64,000 nucleotides of DNA, taken from contig VWZP01007832.1 of the NCBI GenBank assembly GCA_013396995.1, positions 2,432,313 to 2,496,312 of the forward strand, written 5' to 3'. Of this stretch, positions 1-14,200 are shown one piece after another. Made by a program: the position numbers and the translations under genes. The notes beneath the pieces were generated by a model. That model searched no databases, was not told where the DNA came from, and worked only from the letters and a program-made list of their open reading frames with translations. This DNA comes from Dicaeum eximium. Its lineage: Eukaryota; Chordata; Aves; Passeriformes; Dicaeidae. Position 1 is the stretch's first letter; the number at the start of each line of letters is the position of its first letter.

Positions 1-2177
1 CAATGGCTTCATAGTTCTTTATTTTATGTAAGTCCACCAATTATTGTAGCATATTTCAGTAGCCAGCAGGTTTGTGATAAACTGTTAGAGCTGCATGGTG
101 GGTTGCAATTTGGATTTAGAGCATGAATGCATTTGTGTGGATTTACGACAAAGTTTCAAATGTGGGGTCTCCTCTACACTACAGTGGGAAATTGTGTACT
201 GGTTTTTCAGATCATTTATGGGTTGCCTAAGGGAAGGCAGTTCCAGTCCACATCCATGTGCCAATCTGTGGAGATGATATGCAGCATTACACTGCTCTAA
301 GAGGCAAGAAACAGTATGCTGCTTTTTGCCAAGGGATCTGTGGAAGAGATCATAAAACTTGGATCAGATAAAAGCTCTTCCAGTCTTGAACTAGTCTTAA
401 ATCAGCCCAAATCATTCTTTATCCTTTAAGATTAAAATAAATAGTTGTTTCTACATCTCTTTTGAAGCATTAGTGTATGAAAAAGCTCATGTATGCTTAA
501 ACTTGTGTGCTTAAACTAGAAGGGTTTTTTGAAGCTGCATCAGATCTGTTTAGCTTGTTGATGCTTATCAGCTCTGAACACTTAGTTTGACTTCTGGGGC
601 AGTGCTGACAGCACTGTGTGTCGACAGCTGACTTCATGAAAGGAAGGCCTGTTCAACTCCTGCCTGTACAGTCCCTTATCAAAACTGTCATGCACTGTGG
701 CTGATGGCAGAATCTATTCTAAGGGAGAAATGCCAATAAAATGGAAAGCATAGCCCTTCTCTAGCATTTGCTTTGTGTGCCAGCTGCAATCAACTGAGGT
801 TCTTTTCTTTTGTGTTTTTTTTCTCCTTTATTCCTGAAAGGGTATGTTTTATAATTAAAAATAAAAACAAACAATAAAACCTCAAACCCAGATTGAGTCA
901 TATGTGAGGGCTAATGCAGTGGTGATAATGAGTAGCTTCCTACAATAAAATTTGTTTCTTTGTAATCAAAGTGCTTACAGGTGTTTTGTGTGCCTTTATA
1001 TGCTTATTTCTATTGTGTGTGTTTTTCTTCCCATACTATTCAAATATTCAGTGTTTCATTTTAAGCTATCCAGGTAACTTGGGATCTGTGGGAGTATCAT
1101 TATGTTTTGGTGTGTGCTGGTTTTAATATTTTATTACCCACCCCCCATGTTCTCAAAAACTTTGTTGGAACACCTTTTAGATGTCAAAAGTGGTAGCAAT
1201 TTATATTTCTTGTGTGATCTGTCTTTGGTGTCAGTGACAGTTAGTCATAGGGTTAGTTGGCGCAGAGCCAAATTTGGCACAAGCAGAATTTTGATACTAT
1301 TTCAGGAAGGCAGAAGTTTTGGATTTAAATTGTATTTTAGGATGGTAGTAATTAGTAGTGGGAAAATTAACTATTTTACAATAATTAAAATTTTGCCCGG
1401 GTTTGGATCAATGCTTAATTTGTTTCCCTTGTCAGAGATGCTCTGTCTGCAACTGGGAATCTTGTTTTAGGATTACTGCTCTTGGAGAATCCTTCAGCCA
1501 GCTTGTAGATGGATTGCTCAGAGTCACAATAAAGGCAGGAGTTTCCAGAGCAGTGAGGAGGTTTGCCAGACGACTTTCTTCTTGGGGGTGTAGTTTTTCC
1601 AGTGTGAAAACATCTGTGTAATCACCAAAACATATTTTGGAGTCTTAAGTATTTTCTGTAGGTAATAATATAGGAAACTTACGTTCACTAGTTCTGTCAG
1701 TGCTCATGCTGCTCCACAATTTATTTTTGTCTTAAACTCAGCAGTTCAGTAAGCCTAGCTGAAATGTATTGGATAATCTTTTGAATCTTGGCATAGGTGG
1801 TAAATTTAGTCAGTCTTGAGGAAGACTGGTGTTTTTTTCAGGGAGAGAAAGATGGTATATGTACTGTAGTACTCTGGTGTTTTAATGCTCCTTAGAGGCC
1901 ATGGATGCTGCAGAGTGGTGAAGACATTTGTTTTATTTACTCTTGTGCTACTAGCTAGATGGGTTCACCAGATTCAGTGCACACACTACTTGAGAGAGCC
2001 AAGTTATCCAGGTAGAATAAAAATAAACTGCCTACGCAAAGTATGGTCTCTGCTTCCCCGAGCCGTGCTTGGGGTGGAGGGGGTGGCAGCTGCTTCTGGG
2101 AGGAAGGGAGGCTTCCCTCGGTCTCTGGCTGTCTGGTGTCTGCATTCTCAGCCATCACGAATGTTTTCCTTTTGCAG
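1..2177 (+). other. HSD17B12: HSD17B12 intron (partial, 3' end of intron upstream of first visible exon)
   Basis: This is AT-rich sequence. I looked for the preceding HSD17B12 exon, which should end in a segment resembling NILSVCK, and did not find it, so it probably lies upstream. The 3' end carries a pyrimidine-rich tract and CAG acceptor directly before 2178. Short open frames here resemble nothing I know. Confidence 0.7.
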
Positions 2178-2212
2178 ATGACACGATTGGTGCTGCCCGG
2201 CATGCTGGAAAG
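2178..2212 (+). CDS. HSD17B12: HSD17B12 exon (MTRLVLPGMLE-R)
   Basis: This 35-nt exon lies between a ttttgcag acceptor and a gtgagt donor. It reads MTRLVLPGMLE and leaves two bases (AG) of an arginine codon that the next exon completes. Human HSD17B12 has MTQLVLPGMVER at this position (recalled). The helix precedes the strand carrying the catalytic serine. Confidence 0.93.
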
Positions 2213-5200
2213 GTGAGTCACACTAACACTATCCAGACAAAGTCATCATTATTTATAGGGGAGAATCCTTTCTTGAAAAATTCATTACTGTGACTAATCA
2301 GCCTGGTCTCCATGTTTTAATGGCAGAGTAATGCAGGGTGAGTCACGCTGATGGTGCATGAATCATCAGACGGTGGAAGCCTTTTCCACTCGATTCCCTT
2401 TTTATTTTTCCTCTCCCTTCTCCACTGTTGTGGTGATTCCTTTTAGAACAGAATTAAAAAGCCAGTCTGACTCATCAGCACTAACTCCAACAACCTGCTA
2501 TTCTGAGGGGGTGGTTACAGTTCCTGGGAATAACCTTCTTAAGGCTATTTCTCTAAGTCATTGTAAGTAAAATGGATGCAAAGAATATGTTCTCATTATA
2601 CAGTAGGAGGTATATTGAGGAAAGGCTGTGATCATTTGGAAAAATAGAACTGGAGACCAGCTCTTTAGAATAACACACCACTGTCAACAGGGAAGACGTG
2701 TACTGACTTCCCAGCTAGCTCCCAGGTGAAACCAAAGCGCTCATGATTTCCATTTAGTCCCCCCAAGCTGTTTTCCAGCTAATGTTGGCTCTGCTGGCTG
2801 TTTGCCATCTCTCTTAGGGTGCTAACCCTGCCTTGCTGGGGGTTGCCCTGGATCAGCTTGAGCCGTGTTGACAATACCGGGATAAACTCTGTAGAACCAT
2901 GCAAACAAATATGGCAGGAGGAGTCCGTATATGGGGCAAGCCTCCAAATCTAGCAAAGATTATGAAAAAAAAAAGGTTTATTTTGTGTCATCCCACTGTC
3001 TGAGGGTCTTCATTGCAGACCAGAATTCAGTTATTCAAGTGTTGCAGAGATGTTTCAGTGTTAAAACAAAGCTTCTTCCTGGGTGCAAACTGTCAGAGCC
3101 AGTGGTCAGTATGGGAACCGGTGTCTAGCACATCAGGATGATGGTGAGCTAAGATTTTTACTTAGCCAGTCAGGAGATATGAATAAGTTTATTTCATGTA
3201 AAGAGATTTGAATTAGAAATAAAGACCCAAGACTGAACTCTGGGGCAGGCGTGAAATATTTCCCAATGAAGCCAGAGTAGAGGGTGAGGATTATTATAAT
3301 ACAGGAGTGATACATACGTAGAACTTCTAGGTCAGAAGCTGCTCCTTGTCCTTGTACTATTATTGATACATAAAGGGACTTGTTTTTTGTGAAACCACTG
3401 TCCTCTGAAGGTGCCAGTGTGACCAAAACCTTTATACTTTTGCAGGCATTTAATGTTGTTTCATTATTAGGTTTTGGAACTTAAAAACTCTTTAACAGTT
3501 TCTTGCCTCAGTTTCTTCTTTGTTTAAAGAAATATTCTAGCTATCCACTTGGCAGAGTTATCTCTTCAGCTTCTCAGGACAGAATGATGTATACTCTACT
3601 TAGAGAATATCCTGTATAGGTTTTTCCATTACACATCCAAGTGGGTAAGATGATTTGAGTGAAAGGCAGCAAACCAGGATCCTGCTGACTTCTGGTTCTG
3701 ACTGCCCTTGAGCACACATCATCTTTGCTTTTACTTCTTTAACTGCATGACTACCTCAGGGATTCCAAGGATAAATGTTCAAGAAGCCTGGAAAGAAAAG
3801 GTTAATTCTGGTTAAAAAAAAATTAAGTACGCATCTTGAACTTTTTCCTGAATATAGGGAACCACTTTAAAAGACTGCTCCATTTGGATGACAGCCTTAG
3901 TTTCCGTCTCAGGGAAAGATATTTGAATAAGCTTCCATTTTCTCTTTGATTTTTGTGAAGTTGGTTGGGTTTGCAGTGCACAGAAGCAATGCCTGCAGCT
4001 GCCAACTCCTGCACAGTCATAGCTCACAGACCATTAACACCGCTAGGAGTCTGTAACCACAGGAGGACATGAATGTCCAACAAATCCAAGGGGATGAATG
4101 AATTGGAGCTGCACTCAGCTGCTCTTTAGGTCAGCCATGTATTTCTCACATGGGACCACAGGCTAGAAAAAGGGCTCCCGGCTCTAAGAATAAGGCTAAA
4201 CTAAGAATCTCATTGTCATTCCTCACTTGTTCAAGGAGGGGAGCATGTTGAGTAGATAGATGTGACGTAGCATGTTAGAGCGTCTTGCAGCTTGCTCTAG
4301 TGCGTATTTGAGTGTTGGTCTTATGACAATATATTGCAAGATAAATACAAAAATAGAGCATACTTTGCATGCTTTGCATCCAGGTTGATAAGAGAAAACA
4401 AAGCTACATCTTGGTGTGCCTTTTACTTGTTATTTATAATAAACACAGCAGCATTAGATGAATGCCACTTCTGGTAATGGCATTTAGATTCTCTGCTGTG
4501 ACTTCTCTCCTGTGCTCTGAACACTTAAAGTGACAATTTATTATCTGAAGCTTCCTATTACACTTAAATGAGCAGTTTCTGTATAAATATTCAGGCTACT
4601 GTCTGAGATGGGAAAGCCCTAGAACTGAAAATCAAGACTTGATGTCTTTGGGAACAAAAAAAAGATACCACCACCAAAAATCAGTTGGCTGTTGCTAGAC
4701 AAATACTAAACTATGGTATTTATTGCCAGGAAAGTAGCAAGTGCATAATTACATTACAGAAGAAGCTTGCTCTTTCCACTTGGCATGCAGCTGGAGCAGG
4801 CGCTGGTTGCCACAGCAACGGGGAGATGGCTAAATATAGCCTCCCTGGTGCTGGACCACTTAAGGTAGAATAATGGGGAGGTGTGAGGGTGTGGGCTTGG
4901 CTCTCTTCATCTTAACCAACTTTTTTTGTTTGGTTTTTTAGGGTTTTTGTGGGGTTTTTTTCTTTTTTCCATTAATGGCACAATCTAATTAGATGGAGCC
5001 AAAATTTCTTTTTACCACACTGATGCTTGAGTAATTCTTTAGATCCCTCCCTAAAAAGATTTATTCTGCAATTCCTCTAAGAAGCAGAATTGTAATTGGA
5101 GTAATTTAAAGTGTTCTCCCTACTCACATGCTTCTCAATTTCATTTTATCTGGAGGTTTTAACTTACGAGCTTTTAAGTCTAGGACTGTTTTCTTTAAAA

Positions 5201-8200
5201 ATGTAAAAATACAAACCACAAAACCCCCAGTGGCACTGAGTGCTTCAAAGAGACCAATACACAGAGCTTCTGTAAGGGGCTGCTATTAATGTTTTGTGTT
5301 TCCAGGAAGGTTTTCTTCACTGGGTCAAACCATTAATTCAGTCTATCTAGGTGGTGGTCACGACTCCTGCTAGAAAGTCGCAGTGTAGGCAGACGCTGCG
5401 AGACCTGTGCTTGCAGCCTGAATGTCAGCCTCTCTTCTAAAGCTGCAGTTTGTTTTAAAAGCGTGAGGCTCGTGTTTATCCATATCAATGCTTATCCTTC
5501 TTTGAATCCTGTTAAGGTTTTGCCTTCACTTAAGTTTTGTGGCAAGTACTCCCTAGTCTGAACATGAGAAGAGCACTTTCTTTTATTGGATCTAAATTTC
5601 AGTATTTAATTTAAATAAATGTCATCTTTCTTTTGTGTTCTGAGAGGCTAAATCAAGATCTTGATCTTTTTCATTTGTTAGTGTGTGTACTCTTATCGTG
5701 ACTGCTCTTAATAGTCTCTTAAATAACTAAATTGATGTATCAGGGTGGATTTTTTTTTCTTCTCTTCCCCTTTTTAAAATCATCAGTTTCTTAATATTTC
5801 TGTTCAGTATTTGGAGGGATAAAGATGGTTTATAGACTGCAATACAAAATTTTGGTGGTGGTGGTGGAGGACCTGTCCCTGCCATTCCCAGCATGCTGTT
5901 GTTTGGCTGGTTTTGGTGACTGCTGCACAAAAGAGAACTCCTTGCTCAGGTTTTTCATGGAGGGGACAGTTGATTTAGAGTCCTGCAACATTTGTGATTA
6001 ATTCACAATTTTTTCTTTAGTATGCGTTATTTTGGCTATTGAAAATAGGTTCTTGATGCACTCTTAATATTGATTTTTCATCTGCTGTTCTGTAGTGCGT
6101 TCACATAGCAGCCTGAGCTTTTAAAAAAGTTCCTTATAGTATTCTCCAATCTGATAATAGCTTTAAAAATGCTTAAATACTCATTTCATTGCTAATCTCC
6201 ATTTGAGCTCATGAATAAATATCACAGTCACCACCTGTCTTGATATGAACAACTTCTACCATCCACTGTTAACCTTTTGCTGTCTTAAAAATTCCTGATT
6301 AATTTATAATCTTATGCTTTCCATGCAACATATTTGGATCCATATTACTGCTTTATTTCACCAACCAAGCCTTGCAGGGAAGTCCTGAAAAACACAATGA
6401 GCTTTGGCAAAGGTGCTTGAAATCCTGAATGACTGAAACTATTCTTTTCTGTCACATTTGCCATCTCATTCCTTGTGACAAATCAGTCACAGATGTAATT
6501 TACACTTGTATCATGGCACAAGCCATACTTGTTTGAATCTATTGTCATGATTTCCAAAGCATTTATATTGTTTTAATTTTTAACAGTGACTTCAATTACT
6601 GTTAGTTTTTAAGATGGTTGCTTAAATGATTGTGGCAGCAGTGGTGTAGGGTATACCTGGTTGAACAAATCCGATGGAAACTCATGTGAATCTGCAGGAG
6701 CTGAGCTGTGTGATGTCTACCTGCATCAGTGTTCACACTGCCCTGAGCATGGCATACTTATGCTGTGTTCAAGTAAACTGGCTTGAATTTCCAACAGGGT
6801 AAGAAGTAGTAGAGATTTATCTTTTGCTATGTTGGACTGTCTCACAGGAGCCTCTAACAGAGTAATTGCCCTAATTTGCATGAAGCTTTTTTAAAAATTC
6901 TTTTTTCTACCTAGTACTAAATATGCCTGGTTTTGTAGGTAAAACTAGTCTCAGAAATAGATATGGCTCAAATCAGTGTGTATTGGGAGGTCAGGAGCCT
7001 TCCTGTCCTACCTGCATGTGCTTTAGAACAGCTTGACAGAGCAGGTGGTTGCTAATTTCGGGTATCTTTACCAAAATACTATTGATGAATACCTTCAGTG
7101 TTACTGTAATACAGCTGTAAGACAACTTTCATTTTCTGTGTTCATCCACTGGATATCTTCCATATTAAATTCTGTATTTGAGCAGTAGATTCAGATGCTT
7201 GCTATCTTGAAGATCCATTATGAAGTAATATTTAGAAGATGAAAGGAATTATCAAAGTGTAAATCATACAATGAAACTGTGTTGCCATTTCTGCCTCTTA
7301 TCCCAAGATTTAGAAGCTCTTCTTGAACTTGTGCCAGCTTGACTCAATGGTTTTGCACAGTTTAGCTCATTGTGTGTGTGTGTGTATAAATACAACTTAG
7401 ATTCTCCTGCTGTATTGACCTTGGAGTTGTTCCTGCTTTATACCAGCTGCTTGGATACTTCTAACTATGCATAAAGTGAATTTCAAGTCAGGATTTGGTT
7501 GGAGTTTTTAAACAGATCTTCATCTCAGTTGCATTCTAAAGGGTCTTTTTAGGCTTGCTGTAATTTTTAGAAACATGAAAGATGTTTCTTTCTTTCTTTT
7601 CTTTATTTCATGGTAGTATATCTTTGCTTCCTTTCAGATCAAAAGGGATAATCCTGAATATTGCATCAGCTTCAGGGATGTGTCCAACTCCACTGCTGAC
7701 TCTTTACTCCTCAACGAAGGTAAGTGTTCCTTTCCACGCTGAAATCAAGTGTCAAACATAAGGCAACACTTACAGGAATAAATGTTTTGGTGTCCATCTA
7801 GTGGTGCTTTCATGAACTAAAAGTTCATGACAGACTTTCTGTCTTGAGTTTTTCCAATAGTGGAAGCTGGAAGGTTGAAAGCAAACTGAGTGCAAAAGTT
7901 TACTGGAAATTACTATTTTATATCTTTGCTCATGTATTCCATTTTTAAGTGGAAAAGGATAGTAGTGTACCAAGCAAGCTTAGTGTAAAGCTGAGAAAGG
8001 ACATTGACTAAATTTAACGCATTTTCTTATTTTGGTTTTGAAACTTCTTTCCCCTAAATTCTGTGATGATTCTGTGATCTACATTTCATCTTAAGTTCAT
8101 CTGCTCTGGTTTCTCTTTGTGTCACTGAGACAGTTTCATCTTTTTGCAGCTGGTCTTAGGTTTTTTTACCCAAAGATACTTTCAAGGGATTCGAAAATGT

Positions 8201-11200
8201 TGCCCTAAAATATCTGCAGTGAATGCTGTGAAGACAGAATGTGGGTACCCAGCATGGAACTGAGGCATATGTGATAAAACAGAATGCAAGAGACATTTAC
8301 ACTGGTATTAAAGCAGTATGACACTACAGCTTTTTCTGGCATACCTGGTAATTACCTTGAATATTTCAAGCATCTCAGAGTCTAAGCGGAACCTTGACAA
8401 GATGAAGAAATCTTCAGTAGTGTCATTCATGTCAGAATAGACTCAATTTCCTCTAGTGTCTCAGTAACATCTTCATATTCCCAGAAGGGAGTTGATGCAC
8501 ACTATTTTATTCATACTGAAGGAGGGGATATTTAAGTTTAGAATCCTGAAGTAGCTTTAGGTGATAAAATTTTTCCCTGAAATAGCTGATTCCTGAGAGG
8601 ACAGTTCTTTGTTTTAACACAAATGGTCACTTAGTTGTGGCAGTGCTTTCAGTGCTTTTATGGAATCAATTGAGCTTCTGATTTTAGTGATATTATATCT
8701 TACACTGCTTTTTTTTTCAGTGGGAATCTGAAATATTTCTTCCCCTTCTTCTAAAAAACTAAGTTACAGGTAGAATAATCTGTCTATTCTCATCACTACC
8801 TGTTTTCTCCTACAGCAAGATTAGTAAGCATGAAAGTGACTCCCCTAATGTAGCTATAGAAAGACTGTATCTGCAGTTCCTAGGGTTTCTTTTTTTTCCC
8901 TCATCTATTTAAAGGGGATTTAAAGCATAATAGCCTTCAGGTGTAAGTCAATGACTTTGACTAATTATCAGGAACAAATGTGGTCTTTAACCTTCCTGTG
9001 GAGAATTCCCTGGTTTACACTGGAATGAGACTCTTTTAAAGGAATCACAGTGCTATATTTTGACAGGTTTGTCTACCTGTGTTAATGCTAATGAGAAGTG
9101 AAATATGATTATATAATTTCCCACCTCACCCCGTGCCTTTGCTGTTTGGATTTGTTATTAGATATTTGGATATCCAAGGAGAAGAAATTTTCTAACATGC
9201 AATGCTTATCTGCTTATTCAGGGAATGTTTAGAGAGCATTCTTAAGACTTCAGGTTTAAGGTTGTTGGGGGACTTGAGCTTGTGGAAGTAGAAAACCTAA
9301 CTTGTCTTGAAATAAATTTTTCAAGAAGAAAAACTCCAAAGCTTATTTGTATACTGGAAGTTGCTTTCTCTTGTCATATAAAATGAACATTTTCTTTATA
9401 TCAAGCTCTTTGCAACCAGTAGAGAAGACAGTCTTTAATACTTTGTCTCCATATCTGGAGCAGTAGCTAACATCAGGACTTTTGTCATGGAGGAATAGTT
9501 AGAAATTTGAATGATGAAAGCACTTTGATAAACATAATATAGTTCTTTTTAATAGATTATCAGTATACTCTGTGCAGTTATTACACATGCACCTGACCAC
9601 TGTGTCCACAAACTGCACTAAACTATCTGGCATGTCCATGCAGGTACCTTACTGTAGCAAGAGGATGGTCAGAGGATTCATTTGAATAGTCACTGCTAGA
9701 CGAGACTTTCAGTCTTGTTCATGTTGAGTACTGAATCTTGTTACAAAGTTATACTCAGGGGACGGGGAGAAAGAAAGAGCAGCTGAACAGCAGATAAGCT
9801 TTTTTTGGTTTAAGGAGCCTCCTGCTAGCTTATACATGCAACTTGAAGAAGAGTAAAAGGACCTACCTGCTATACAGCTAAATCCAGTTTTATTTAGATC
9901 TTCCAAGTATGCCCAAAAGAGTGTCTGTAGAAATAGTTCTGTAGTGTGGGAGTGTTTCTGTTGCTTCTTGTATAGGCTGAATTCAGTGGGATGGCCTGTA
10001 TAGGAAAAACACTGGCCACTGCTGGTGCTGCTAAGTGCTGGTTTCAGTTAGGACTTGTGTTAAACCACTGGGGACATGGTGACCAAAGGAAGACTGTAAA
10101 GGAGGTGCAGTACTAGAGCTTTGCTACTTGGTTTGAATTTGGTGTGAAGCAACTGCTTCTTAAATACTTTAACTAATTTACTTAGTATTTATTTAAGCTT
10201 CAAGCATAGGTGGGGTGGTTTAGTTCATTCTGTTGACGGTACTCCGTTCATCGTACCTGGCTGTGTCACTCCACTGAAACAAGAAACCATAGCAGAACCT
10301 GGTATTTTGTCTCATTGGAAAGGTGGTCTAGAAGAATCTCGAAGTGGGAATCTGTGCTGGTTTGAACTGCTGAGTAGCCTTTGATTCTTAGGACAATATT
10401 TCCTGGCAGGGTTAAGGAGGTGGCTGTATCAGCTTTGAGAGCATCTTGAAGGCAGGTGCTAACATCCACCTTTTAAGCTCTTTAACTTCTTTCTTTGAAC
10501 TTTCAGTCTTGCAATTTCTAAAACTTCCAGAAGTTTGGAAGAGAATCTGTGGAGGTGGACTTGAGGATTAGAAAGAAGTGTCACCACAGGGTAGCATTTT
10601 TTAGAAGTGTAAAGGCAGAAAACTAAGTGTTTAAACACTATGTTCTAAAAACCATGCACAAGAGGAACCCAATTAAATCACTTTTAAAAATATCTAAGAA
10701 GATGACATAAGTTGTGAACAATGTGAACATGAAGTTGTCTCTTCCTCTTTTAACTAGGCTTTATTTAACAAATGTAGTTCCTTTTTCTTCTAAATTAAAA
10801 AGGGGTTTATTTGTTTAGATTGAGCCTTGCTTCGTAAAAATACTTCATAAGCATAGAGTTTCTATTTGAATGGCATTGCTCTTGTATGCAAAGTTGCATT
10901 GAAAACCTAGGTTTTTCACTTTGAAAACAGGAACTCCAAATAGTAATTCAAATACTGTTACACAAAACTGTTAAACTAGAGTTTCCATCGTAATGTGTAG
11001 CATGCTGCATGTTTCTCTTCTTCTCTCTCCAGGCTTTTGTGGATTACTTCTCCCGAGGCCTCCATGCAGAATATAAGAGCAAGGGCATCATTGTGCAGGT
11101 GAGTGGTTTGTTTCATGTAAGTGTGGTTACCACAGCAACATTGGTGTCTTGGCAACAAAAAGGAATCAGCATATTCTCTTATTCATGAGTGTGTGACACA

Positions 11201-14200
11201 GATTAAGGATAAGGATTTCCTTTGATCCCATTAGCAGCTTTCTTAAATTACTCTGAAACCATGGGCCTTGAAGCAACAAAAGACATGATTTGGTTTTGTG
11301 TGGTTTTAGCTGATGGTGCTAACTGAACCTTTATGGATAAAGTATTCCGTAAAACTGTGCACAGCGCTGTAGAATACATCTCTGTGAAGCTTCATCTACT
11401 GGAATGCACTTGTGGAATGCATTTGTCCAGACATTCCATGGGTAACAGCTGGAACAACTGGAATAGTAGAACCCCTGCAGTGTCAGTGAATCAACTGCTA
11501 ATCTAAGCATAGTTGAAGAACAACAGAAGCCTCAGAGAGCCTTCAGGTGTAACTGACTGATTTAATTTTCCGTATTGCTAAGGAGTCTTGCTTCATACCC
11601 CTCCTTGCCCCCTCCTCATTTGTTTACCTTCCTTGATTTTAATTATTTTTGGCATGGCACACAAAAGCAAACCAAGCCAGTTTCTCACAGCTTTATATGA
11701 TTTTGCTTTAATATCACTTCTCACATACTCTTAGTGTTTGCTTCCAAAGCTGGAATTTCCAGCTTTGATCACAGTGAACTTCCCATTACTGATTAAACCT
11801 CTCCAGAGCAAGAATCAGTTTATTAAACATGGTATGAGGTCTTACCTGTACTGTGAAGACAATGATATCTCTTTTTGAAGTTCAGTTAGGGATCTTACAA
11901 ACAGGGTTACCCATGTCCATGCCTCTCATTTCTCTGTTCTGTGTGGTGATTCTCAAAGCCATTTAAACTTCAAAGGCTTTATGAAAGGTAAGGCACCAAG
12001 TTGCCTGCTTTAAATGTGTAATCATCATACAAAAGAGCACAACTCTTATTACTGGCTAATACTATAGGGAAGTTGTCACCAGATTAAGGCTATGTTACCT
12101 TTTTGATGTGCTAGATTATTTTTCCTTCTAAGTATATTTAGCAAAACAATAACTTCTCACCAGAAAATGTCCTGTCACATTTCCTGAGAATGGATTGCAT
12201 TAAGAAAAAAGACAGTTGTTGGGTGAGCTACTCCCATGCAATCACCAACCCTTTAATGGGAACCTCCTGTAAACCTAGATTTAAACTTGATAGTAAATAC
12301 CTGAAGGGGTGCTGAATACTTTGGGATCTGTTAGCAGTGGAGAGGAAGCTAGCAAAGGTGGACCCTGAAAGCATTTCAACTGCTTGACTTTAGTTTTACA
12401 CTGGTAACATTATAACTTGGAGTACAGCTCTGACCTCTCCCCTGGGTGCTTGATTCTGTGCCCTAGCACGCTGGGATGTACAGCTGAGCCAATGTGCAGC
12501 AATGCAGGGTGCATATAGAAGTAGCATTCTGAACAGGTACAGGTTCAGCATACAGGGTCATTTGGTGTGCTCTCGCTTCTTGAAGTGGATTTAGCTGGAG
12601 TAACTTCCCGTGTTTCGTGTCTCCTTGTTACTTTCTCTTCTCACTGGACTTTAGCTCCAAACTGTCCTGCAATGGGTCAATGTTTACCACATGGCAAGTT
12701 CCTTACAGCTTTCTCTTTACTTCTACCCTTCTTGATTAATTCTGCCTCCTCAGTATCTTTCAAATTGTATTACTAGCAGATTGAGCTCCACTATCAGACA
12801 GCTGTTCTTCAATAATTATCTACATACAGTACAGCCCTCTCAGTCTGTCACAACACAGTCTCAAAATGAGACTCAAGGAACTGGTAGAGTATTGCCCTTT
12901 CCTGTATCAAAAATATCAAGTCTTCTGGATGGACTTCCTTCCTCCTCAAGTCTGTCTACAAACTGAGCCACAGGCCCCTTCAACACACAGCTTCACTGAC
13001 AATAAAGATGGTGTGAATTTTTTTGGGCCTGTGTTGTGGTACCACATCTAACCTCTGTTTTCCAGTGTTTTCTTAGGCAAAGCTGCTCATAAGTTACTCC
13101 AGTGTGAGGGTGCTTCGGGACAGATGCTTGCATGAGAAAGAAATGTTACGTCTTTGAGATGTGTTTCTATGTGCAACTTTCTCCTCCTCCCCAGATTTTG
13201 TGTAAATAGTACTCTTAGTAGTTTGAGAGGAGAATGAAGGAGGAGCAAGAGCTGTTTGTTTATGACTATGGAGTAGTCATAGTCACGTTGAGATTGAAAA
13301 GGTAAATAACCCAGTAACTCATGCTTGGCTAAAGGCATTAAGCACAGTATGAATGTACATGGTATAGGAAAGGTTTCCTAGCTTTTGGGTATAGAAAAGC
13401 TAGGAAAAGGGTTTTTGGTGTCTTATATTTTTAGGATTATAAACAAATGAAGAATTAAATCTAACTTTCTGTATCTACAATTATGTTTTCCTGTACAGAG
13501 CTTCACAGGTTGTGGTAAACTGTCCTTTTGTGACTCTGGTGTTGGCTTAGGATGCTGAATTCCTGACAGCACTGCTTTTTATCCCTTAAATGTAGACAGT
13601 GAATTGCCATTGAGTTATGTGGGTCTGATTATCAATAGCTGTCACAGCTTCAATTTGTTATGCTAATTTTGTTGCAGTCTATGTCCTTGTCCTCTTGTTT
13701 CAGCCTAAGTCACTATAAGCCACTAATGAATATTACAAGTACCTTCCTGTGAAGACTAGCTGACCTGTCTCCTTAAATCCCTAAGGAAGATTGCATCCCT
13801 CAGATTTTTTTGAAGTTCATCTCTATGACCTTCAGAAGCATTACACTTTTCATTTCAGACTTGCCCTTCCAGCTAGATCATCATCATTGAAACTAGTTAA
13901 CTTTTGCCATGCAATACCTGCAGAGTACCACTGTGTGAAAAGCAGAAAGTAAGTGCTGGTGGGATTTTACCAGTTTCTTCATATCAGCCTCAAGTATGTG
14001 TCTTGCTCAAGTGGATTACTATCTGTGGAAGCTTAGTTTTGGTTGTGCTTTTGTTGTATGCAGCCATCTTTGGATTAAAAATATACTCTTCTGGCTGATA
14101 GGTCTGCTTAATTTTTTAGAAGCAGCACAGTAATAGCGTAGATTAAAACTTTGTGTGTGTTTACATGGGGGAAAGAGGCAAAAGAAAAGAAACTAAGATG